From NCBI GenBank assembly GCA_027005175.1, contig JALTMC010000891.1, positions 1-9,304 on the forward strand: a stretch of 9,304 nt of DNA, written 5' to 3'. The DNA comes from Myxococcales bacterium. GTDB lineage: Bacteria > Myxococcota_C > UBA6777. The number at the start of each line of letters is the position of its first letter. The first letter of the stretch is position 1. Positions 4,615 through 9,304 of the stretch are shown here, one piece after another. The notes under the pieces are model-generated. The model saw nothing but the letters and a program-made list of their open reading frames with translations, was not told the origin of the DNA and searched no databases. A program made the position numbers and the translations under genes.

Positions 4615-7249
4615 CCCACAAGACACGGACCACAAGCCACGGACCACAAGCCACAAGTTCAGGGTTTTTCATCAACTCACAGCTTTGTTCGTAGGACTCT
4701 TCTTCTGTGTACCCTTGTGGGTTCAGGCGCAAACTCGACCGACCCCAACAGCTGGACTGGCACGCATCTGGGGCTCCGTGGCAGACAATGACCGCCCCAC
4801 AGCCCTTTATCTCAACCCGGCTGGCCTCGCGTTCCAGCCTGCCTGGGGTTTGCACTATCTCCATACGGATGTAGGCAGTATCTCCGAAGTCGGACGGGGG
4901 GAAGGAGATGCACTGTTTGTATCCTTCAAACCCTTGTCATTCCTTGGCCTGGGTGTAGGGCTTCAGATCTTGTACCCTGAGTTATCCGTCGGTGGAGTCC
5001 CTCCCCTGGGTGCCTACGCTCGCCTGACTCTTGGCAGCGCATTTCGAGTGGGCACCTTGTTTTCTTTTGGTCTTAATTTCCATGCTATGATGGGTGACAA
5101 CCAAGACATCCAGGGTCTCTTTCTGATGGACGCTGGCCTGGTCTTTCGCCCATGGAACTTCTTATCCCTCGGTGTGATGGCCCGCAACCTGAATGCACCC
5201 ATGTGGAGCAACAAGACAACCATTCCACGGAGCTGGGAACTCGGTCTATCCTTGCGCCCCCTAGGTCACGACCGATGGCTGCTCTCCGCCGATATCCGAC
5301 TGCCCGAGACAGGACAAGGCTTTGAATTTATCTATCGAATGCAAGGAGAGCCCGTACCTGGATGGATCATCGGGGTGCGAGCCCGTCATAGCGTACCTGT
5401 GAATGCAGTGGGCTTGGAAGCCTTTATGGGCTTTCGTTGGGGGAAAGTGGGCCTTCAAACCATGGCAGCACTCAACCTTCCGACACAGCCGCAAACCCAA
5501 GCAGGCTGGGCAGGCTGGACTGCGGGCCTTTGGTACAGTGGCTCCCACTACCGGTCTCTCTATCAACCTCGCAACCGAATGCCTCTCTTGGATATCTCAG
5601 GCAGCCTCCCTGAGCGAACGCATGGCTTCCCATTTGGCAAAAGCCGCCCTCTGTTTATGCGCCTCATCCTCGCGATAGAGAGGGCTCGACAAGACAAAGC
5701 AGTGAGTGGTTTGCTTGTGAGAATCGGTTCTCTGCGATGTGGGCTAGCCAAGGTTCAGGAACTACGTCAGGCACTTCTGCGCTTCAAGAGACGCGGCAAG
5801 AAAGTGATCGTATATCTCAATGGTGCACAGATGAAGGCATACTACCTCGCGAGTGTCGCGGACAAGATCTTCCTGAACCCCACAAGTAGTATCTGGGTCA
5901 ATGGACTGGCTACCCAGCATCTATTTTTAGCCAACGTTCTAAAAAAGATTGGAATTACTCCACAGTATGTGAAGTTTGGGAAATACAAAACAGGACCCAA
6001 TCGATTTACCCAATCGAAGTTAACACCTGCACATCGCGAGGCATCGGAACAATTGTTGGACGATCTGTTTCAACAAATAATTCAAGGCTTGGCCCACAGC
6101 AGAAAGGTCTCAGTAAAAAAGGTGAACCGCTGGTTACAAACAGGCATTCACCATGCATCTCTGGCCAAGACTCATGGGCTCGTGGACGACGTCTTGTATT
6201 GGGATGAGATGTGGAAAAAGATGGCGAAGCTGTACGGCTCTCGGTATCAGATCGACGCCAGTTATTTTAAACGCAAGCATGCTCCCTCTCGATGGAAAGG
6301 ATTGCAAGAAGCCATTGCAGTGATTCACGTTGACGGAGCGATTGTCTCAGGAACCAACCAGGACGACCCCTTGTTTGGAGTTCACCTCTCCGGTGCAAGC
6401 ACCATTATTCAAAGCCTGATTCAAGCCCAGTACAACTCACACATTCGCGCTGTGGTGCTCCGTGTAGACTCTCCCGGAGGAGAGGTTCTGGCTTCCGACT
6501 TAATCTGGAGGTATGTCGGCCTGTTACGTAAAGTTAAACCCGTTGTGGTGTCCATGGGCTCGGTCGCCGCATCAGGTGGTTATTATATCTCGGCACCAGC
6601 CCATAAGATCATCGCCTCACCCGCGACAATCACAGGCTCTATCGGTATTTATGCAGGTAAGTTTGATTTGTCTGGCCTGCTCAAAAAGATTGGAGCCAAC
6701 TTTCAGAGCATCAAACGCGGCGGCCCCCTTGTGGGTCTGTTTCATTCATACACATCCTGGACTCCACAACAACGCAAGTTGTTTAAGGCTCATATCAAAG
6801 TGGGATACACGATGTTCTTAAAAAAAGTCGCGACAGGCCGCAAGATGAAAGTCTCCGCCGTACATAAGGTCGCGGCAGGACGTGTGTGGTCGGGGGTTCG
6901 AGCCAAAAAGCTGGGACTTGTGGATGAACTTGGCGGATTGTGGACGGCGCTGCGAGAGGCTCGTGCTCTCGCAGGAATAGCACCGCACGTCCGATTGCGT
7001 TACCTGTCGTGGCCCACCCGCTCCCACTGGCGACTGGCCCCTCTACAAGCGATTGGATTTTCTGTGCAACAAGCAACCCCACAATCCCAAGATCCGCTGG
7101 CACAATTGTTCACTCGCTTTCGCAAAACAATCATTCCCACACCATCGGGTTCTTTGTTACCCCAACTTTTGACGTACTGGCAGCAGCTTGTAAAACGACT
7201 TCAGACCCCACAACTCTGGGCCATTACCTCTCCGCTCCTGGCTCCCTGA
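4607..7249 (+). CDS. sppA: Signal peptide peptidase SppA (67K type) with N-terminal outer-membrane-barrel-like domain
   Basis: Residues here are counted from the first in-frame ATG at 4481. A signal peptide (60-84, hydrophobic LTALFVGLFFCVPLWV then AQA) leads to an approximately 270-residue, strand-rich, aromatic segment. It opens with DNDRPTALYLNPAGLA, like FadL/PorV-type barrels. The SppA part follows in two halves. The first (about 366-600) carries the general-base Lys503 in GKYKTG (E. coli K209). The second (610-850) carries DSPGGE (663-668) and the nucleophile Ser698 in AASGGYY (E. coli S409), followed by TGSIGIY. Both catalytic residues are intact. Known role: envelope serine protease that degrades cleaved signal peptides. 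The start is unsettled: ATG 4481 overlaps the previous gene by 134 bp, ATG 4562 by 53 bp, and TTG 4607 by 8 bp, and none has a good ribosome-binding site. The ATGA-coupled ATG at 4611 is out of frame because of a 14-bp duplication. Confidence 0.93.
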   Translation: MNDPQDTDHKPRTTSHKFRVFHQLTALFVGLFFCVPLWVQAQTRPTPTAGLARIWGSVADNDRPTALYLNPAGLAFQPAWGLHYLHTDVGSISEVGRGEGDALFVSFKPLSFLGLGVGLQILYPELSVGGVPPLGAYARLTLGSAFRVGTLFSFGLNFHAMMGDNQDIQGLFLMDAGLVFRPWNFLSLGVMARNLNAPMWSNKTTIPRSWELGLSLRPLGHDRWLLSADIRLPETGQGFEFIYRMQGEPVPGWIIGVRARHSVPVNAVGLEAFMGFRWGKVGLQTMAALNLPTQPQTQAGWAGWTAGLWYSGSHYRSLYQPRNRMPLLDISGSLPERTHGFPFGKSRPLFMRLILAIERARQDKAVSGLLVRIGSLRCGLAKVQELRQALLRFKRRGKKVIVYLNGAQMKAYYLASVADKIFLNPTSSIWVNGLATQHLFLANVLKKIGITPQYVKFGKYKTGPNRFTQSKLTPAHREASEQLLDDLFQQIIQGLAHSRKVSVKKVNRWLQTGIHHASLAKTHGLVDDVLYWDEMWKKMAKLYGSRYQIDASYFKRKHAPSRWKGLQEAIAVIHVDGAIVSGTNQDDPLFGVHLSGASTIIQSLIQAQYNSHIRAVVLRVDSPGGEVLASDLIWRYVGLLRKVKPVVVSMGSVAASGGYYISAPAHKIIASPATITGSIGIYAGKFDLSGLLKKIGANFQSIKRGGPLVGLFHSYTSWTPQQRKLFKAHIKVGYTMFLKKVATGRKMKVSAVHKVAAGRVWSGVRAKKLGLVDELGGLWTALREARALAGIAPHVRLRYLSWPTRSHWRLAPLQAIGFSVQQATPQSQDPLAQLFTRFRKTIIPTPSGSLLPQLLTYWQQLVKRLQTPQLWAITSPLLAP
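4611..4694 (+). other. ATGA-coupled start of sppA, frame-shifted into a 27-codon dead-end reading frame
   Basis: The ATG at 4611 overlaps the stop of the upstream gene (ATGA), the usual sign of a coupled start, and the same arrangement joins the first two genes. As sequenced, this frame reads MTHKTRTTSHGPQATSSG and stops at TAG 4692-4694. Deleting one 14-bp repeat copy makes it read MTHKTRTTSHKFRVFHQL and run straight into the sppA signal peptide and body. So this is either the off phase of a switch or a decayed start. Confidence 0.6.
4624..4654. repeat. 14-bp tandem repeat inside the sppA start region
   Basis: The unit cacggaccacaagc occurs at 4624-4637 and 4638-4651 with exact identity, and the period-14 match continues through 4654. 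The core CCACAAG also occurs at 4616-4622 and 4651-4657. Fourteen is not a multiple of three, so gain or loss of a copy changes the reading frame between the ATG at 4611 and the sppA body. Confidence 0.95.
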
Positions 7250-7263
7250 TCCAATCCTTTGTC

Positions 7264-7282
7264 CAAGAAACATAAGTTCTTG
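7264..7282. repeat. Inverted repeat CAAGAA-N7-TTCTTG next to a -35 box
   Basis: Perfect 6-bp arms (7264-7269 and 7277-7282) lie 15 bp after the sppA stop and end one base before the -35 hexamer at 7283. It could be a weak terminator hairpin, although no T-run follows, or an operator for the promoter. The overlapping GTTG-A-CAAC (7282-7290) adds a second small dyad over the -35. Confidence 0.35.
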
Positions 7283-7310
7283 TTGACAACTCGCGTTCCC
7301 CGGATAGTAT
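7283..7310 (+). promoter_or_regulatory. Sigma70-type promoter of the structured RNA and coiled-coil gene
   Basis: A consensus -35 TTGACA (7283-7288) is 16 bases from TAGTAT (7305-7310, four of six matches). Transcription would start near 7317. This is the best promoter in the window, and it fixes the RNA that follows as plus-strand. Confidence 0.62.
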
Positions 7311-7316
7311 AGGCGA

Positions 7317-7561
7317 TTTGTTGGTTTATACCTAACCCAGCTTATTTATGATTGCAGAAGGCGAAACGAAGGAAAGGACAAGCAGGTGCGAGGAAGACGT
7401 AGGTCCGATCCCACAAGCGGTACGCTGTACCGTCGAGGGTGGCGAACCAAGCATGGCACTGTAGATACCGGACTTTGCGAGTGATAGCCCACCGTTTCGT
7501 GAATCATTCGGGCAAAACCCCCACACAAGCGAAGCGTTGAAAAGATACACGAGGAAAAAGT
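7317..7561 (+). ncRNA. Structured leader or stand-alone RNA, family not recognised
   Basis: About 245 nt between the promoter and the next start codon contain no plausible gene but much ordered pairing. ATGATT (7348-7353) pairs with AATCAT (7502-7507), and CGAAACG (7362-7368) with CGTTTCG (7493-7499), forming a closing stem with an 8/2 internal loop. Inside lie three arms. The first is GGA-AA-GGAC (7371-7379) with GTCC-GA-TCC (7403-7411). The second is the hairpin CGGTAC-GCT-GTACCG (7418-7432). The third is GTGGC (7439-7443) with GC-C-CCAC (7487-7492), carrying CACT/AGTG (7457-7460/7480-7483) inside. The third arm abuts the closing stem at 7492/7493, as in a stacked multi-way junction. No T-run terminator precedes the next gene, so a cis-acting leader is more likely than a free RNA. 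It does not match the cobalamin, TPP, GEMM, T-box, 6S, SRP, RNase P or tmRNA signatures I know. Confidence 0.55.
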
Positions 7562-8683
7562 GTGATGATACCCTGGATTATCGTTGGTCTGTTTGGTTTG
7601 ATTGCAGGCATTTTCATGATGCAAGCACAGAACAAACAAAAACAATTGGACAAAATGGAAAAGAATCTCGAACAAAGTCGTTCGTTTGCTGATTCTCTCC
7701 AGCAAAAAACCCAAAACAACAAAGCAGAACTGGAAACTCAGCGAAAAGAAGCCCGTGAGCTGAAAAGCAAACAAAAGGCCCAACGCAAAAAGATGCATAC
7801 ACTGCGTCAGGAAAATGAAGAGCTGCAGAAAAGTTTGGAAGAGATTCGGAATGATACCAGTGGTCACAGCGAACTACAAAAACTGCGTGAACAGTTGGAG
7901 GAATTTCATGTTCGTCGCAGTGAATTGGAGCGTGAGCGCAGCCAGCTCTCAAGTGAGTACGAAAAGCAACTGAGTGAGATACAGTCCGGTGTGATCGATG
8001 AAAAGCAGCGACTCGAACGCGAAAATAAGCAACTCAAGCGTGAACTTAACGCAGCCAACCGCAAGATCACCAAACTTGAGCATGACCTCAATCGTGAGAA
8101 GAAGCGAATCGGTGCTGAGAAGTCACAGATGAAGCGGCTGGAAACACGTGCCTCCAACAACGATCGCGCTTTCCGCGTGACCCAAAATGAACTTCACCGA
8201 GCCCACCGCCAACTGCGAGAGTTAGTGGAAGAAAATACCCAACTCAAAAAACAACTCAAGCCTGGAAGCACCACCTCTACGACTATCGCGGAAGAAGCAA
8301 GATCTACTCTCAGCAACAATCTCGGACTGAACGATACAGAGATGTATGAAAGCACGGCAGAAGAGTTCATCGAATCCCTCGATGCAACAAACTCCACACA
8401 AGCCAATAACACTGCCCCCGATGCCCCCGATGCCCCCGATGCCTCCGGAGCCTCCAGCACTACCGAGACGACGACAGCAGAAACCTCCAATACTCCCAGC
8501 ACTACCGAGACAGAAACCACCGGTGATTCCGGTGTGACTGCTGCTGGTGTGACAGAAGCCACCGATGCTTCTGATGCAACAGAAACCCCCGATGCTGCTG
8601 GTGCGAAAGAAGCCACCGATGCTTCTGATGCGACAGTGAAGACGTCAGAGGCAACAAGCACCAGCCCTGATGCAACAAGCTGA
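7562..8683 (+). CDS. Membrane-anchored coiled-coil protein with repetitive Ala/Asp/Thr tail, hypothetical
   Basis: A 373-residue protein with three parts. An uncleaved-looking N-terminal anchor covers residues 3-20 (IPWIIVGLFGLIAGIFMM). A long charged coiled coil rich in Lys, Glu, Gln and Arg covers about 22-233. A low-complexity tail covers about 234-373, including PDAPDAPDAS and repeated EATDASDAT. After an N-in anchor the coiled coil would lie in the periplasm; the reverse topology is possible. GAGGA (7551-7555) precedes the GTG at 7562 by 6 bases and the ATG at 7565 by 9; either may be used. It follows the structured RNA with no terminator between them, so that RNA is probably its 5' leader. 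Coiled coils attract false matches to tropomyosin or SMC-like proteins, so no function is assigned. Confidence 0.85.
   Translation: MMIPWIIVGLFGLIAGIFMMQAQNKQKQLDKMEKNLEQSRSFADSLQQKTQNNKAELETQRKEARELKSKQKAQRKKMHTLRQENEELQKSLEEIRNDTSGHSELQKLREQLEEFHVRRSELERERSQLSSEYEKQLSEIQSGVIDEKQRLERENKQLKRELNAANRKITKLEHDLNREKKRIGAEKSQMKRLETRASNNDRAFRVTQNELHRAHRQLRELVEENTQLKKQLKPGSTTSTTIAEEARSTLSNNLGLNDTEMYESTAEEFIESLDATNSTQANNTAPDAPDAPDASGASSTTETTTAETSNTPSTTETETTGDSGVTAAGVTEATDASDATETPDAAGAKEATDASDATVKTSEATSTSPDATS
8415..8444. repeat. 9-bp repeat GCCCCCGAT in the coiled-coil gene tail
   Basis: Three consecutive in-frame copies of gcccccgat, then a degenerate gcctccgga, encode the APD-APD-APD-ASG stretch. 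Nine is a multiple of three, so copy-number change would only lengthen or shorten the tail. Confidence 0.7.
8540..8647. repeat. 54-bp (18-codon) imperfect tandem duplication in the coiled-coil gene tail
   Basis: gctgctggtgtgacagaag at 8540 recurs as gctgctggtgcgaaagaag at 8594, and the shared gccaccgatgcttctgatgc follows in both. Matching continues for about 43 of 54 bases with few differences. It encodes the repeated AAGxxEATDASDAT. A separate 16-bp direct repeat (ccagcactaccgagac, 8454 and 8496, 42 bp apart) lies just upstream. Confidence 0.8.
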
Positions 8684-8845
8684 TAGAGGCGAATTCGGAT
8701 CATTCACAAGCATTCGGGCTAGCATCATCCTGCTGTGACTTCTCAGCAAGGAGTATCCTATTTTGGGGTCACCCAGAGTCCCTCCGAAGGGCTTGTATTC
8801 TGGGGTTACCCAGTGTCCTCCCCTATAAGCTCTGGAGAATCTCTG
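8684..8845 (+). promoter_or_regulatory. Spacer upstream of the cobalamin adenosyltransferase gene, presumed control region
   Basis: A 162-bp non-coding spacer. It holds two direct repeats with G/C dyads (8759-8822) and the ribosome-binding site of the next gene. A weak -35/-10 pair, GTGACT (8735-8740) and TATTTT (8759-8764) with 18 bases between, would start transcription near 8771, inside the first repeat. No T-run terminator for the coiled-coil gene and no B12-box or cobalamin riboswitch is visible. Confidence 0.4.
8759..8822. repeat. Pair of 27-bp direct repeats, each centred on a TGGG-N4-CCCA dyad
   Basis: Copy 1 (8759-8785) contains TGGGGTCACCCA (8764-8775). Copy 2 (8796-8822) contains CTGGGGTTACCCAG (8800-8813). 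They are 37 bp apart start to start, and similarity extends across tatt(t/c)tgggg(t)nacccag. Paired dyads in a promoter-sized spacer suggest binding sites for a dimeric regulator. Between them, CCCT-CCGA-AGGG (8780-8791) can form a small hairpin. Confidence 0.6.
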
Positions 8846-9304
8846 ATGAAGATATATACAAAAACAGGTGATACCGGTGATACGGGATTGTTTGGAGGAC
8901 AACGTGTCTCGAAATCAGATCTGCGAGTGCAAGCTTATGGCGAGGCTGATGAGGTTGTCAGTTTGTTGGGTGTGATTTGCAGCCAAAGCAGTGATCAAGA
9001 GTTGCTCACTTTGTTGCAAGAGCTTCAATTGGAACTTTTCTTCCTCAACAGTGAGTTGGCAACCCCCTCTCATCAAACGCCCAAAGGTGAGTTAATTACA
9101 GAAGAAGATGTGACTCGTCTGGAGCGGGAGATCGACCGCTGTGACGAAGAGATACCGCCGCTTCGCTCCTTTGTTTTACCAGGAGGCTCCCCAACGTCTG
9201 CGATGTTACAGTGGGCTCGTACAGTGTGTCGTCGTGCAGAGCGAGCGACAGTTCAACTCCACCAAAGAGATGAAATTCGACCTCTCCTGATCCGCTACCT
9301 CAAT
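8846..9304 (+). CDS. ATP:cob(I)alamin adenosyltransferase, PduO type, cut by right edge
   Basis: The frame is open from the ATG at 8846 to the window end (153 residues, roughly four-fifths of the usual length of about 185-190). Family motifs: the N-terminal ATP-binding YTKTGDTGDTGLFGGQRVSK (4-23), the VQAYGEADEVVSLLG helix (28-42) holding the conserved Asp-Glu, FVLPGGS (109-115) and the signature ARTVCRRAERA (124-134). Known role: cytosolic transfer of the 5'-deoxyadenosyl group of ATP to cob(I)alamin, giving adenosylcobalamin for enzymes such as methylmalonyl-CoA mutase. The usual DELNS reads DEVVS here, a mild variation. GGAGA (8834-8838) sits 7 bases before the ATG and settles the start. 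The spacer repeats upstream are its likely control region. The symbol could be cobO, pduO or atr, so none is given. Confidence 0.94.
   Translation, partial: MKIYTKTGDTGDTGLFGGQRVSKSDLRVQAYGEADEVVSLLGVICSQSSDQELLTLLQELQLELFFLNSELATPSHQTPKGELITEEDVTRLEREIDRCDEEIPPLRSFVLPGGSPTSAMLQWARTVCRRAERATVQLHQRDEIRPLLIRYLN

Noticed and set aside
7317-7561. Structured RNA as a retron msr-msd, T-box or cobalamin riboswitch
   Set aside because: No reverse transcriptase is adjacent. GGGTGGCGAACC only loosely resembles the T-box AGGGTGGNACCGCG, and no tRNA-related gene follows. The cobalamin riboswitch core is missing, and the cobalamin gene lies over 1 kb downstream.
7346-7867. A 173-codon minus-strand frame rich in Phe and Leu across the structured RNA and the coiled-coil gene
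   Set aside because: It is the complement of Lys/Gln/Glu-rich coiled-coil codons, which always yields Phe/Leu-rich antisense frames. No supporting start signal.
8780-8791. CCCT-CCGA-AGGG as a terminator of the coiled-coil gene
   Set aside because: The stem is four base pairs and no T-run follows on either strand; it is better explained as part of the repeat-bearing control region.

Overview
The window is 9.3 kb of bacterial chromosome of moderate GC. It was read by eye, with no database search. The gene set (DnaK, MgtE, an SppA protease whose N-terminus looks like an outer-membrane beta-barrel, a PduO-type cobalamin adenosyltransferase) indicates a Gram-negative organism. A delta-type lineage such as Myxococcota or Bradymonadota is my guess, because of the barrel-SppA architecture; nothing here proves it. 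There are no tRNA or rRNA genes, CRISPR arrays, transposases or phage genes.

Left block, minus strand (1-2960). A divergent promoter region near 3050 drives a small tail-anchored protein with a ubiquitin-like core, then mgtE (Mg2+ channel/transporter) 28 bp downstream. A 304-bp gap with a weak terminator-like hairpin and a dyad follows, then the 5' part of dnaK, which runs off the left edge.

Middle block, plus strand (3188-7249). Three tightly packed genes: an unrecognised 78-aa protein; a 397-aa protein whose C-terminal half resembles a divergent RelA/SpoT nucleotidyltransferase fold (joined to the first by an ATGA overlap); and sppA. The natural ATGA-coupled start of sppA is out of frame with its body. 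A 14-bp tandem duplication directly after that ATG accounts for this: removing one copy gives a perfectly framed signal peptide. This is the most striking local observation and suggests either phase variation or a recent mutation.

Right block, plus strand (7250-9304). A good sigma70-type promoter is followed by about 245 nt that fold into a multi-branched RNA: a two-part closing stem of 6+7 bp, then three inner stems. I cannot place it in a known family. It leads into a membrane-anchored coiled-coil protein with a repeat-expanded Ala/Asp/Thr tail. A 162-bp spacer holding two 27-bp direct repeats, each centred on a G/C-rich dyad, separates this gene from a PduO-type ATP:cob(I)alamin adenosyltransferase truncated by the right edge.

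Short tandem or near-tandem duplications recur (19 bp at 2953, 14 bp at 4624, 54 bp at 8540, 37-bp period at 8759), and two of them sit on translation starts. This hints at a genome in which slippage shapes start sites and protein tails.
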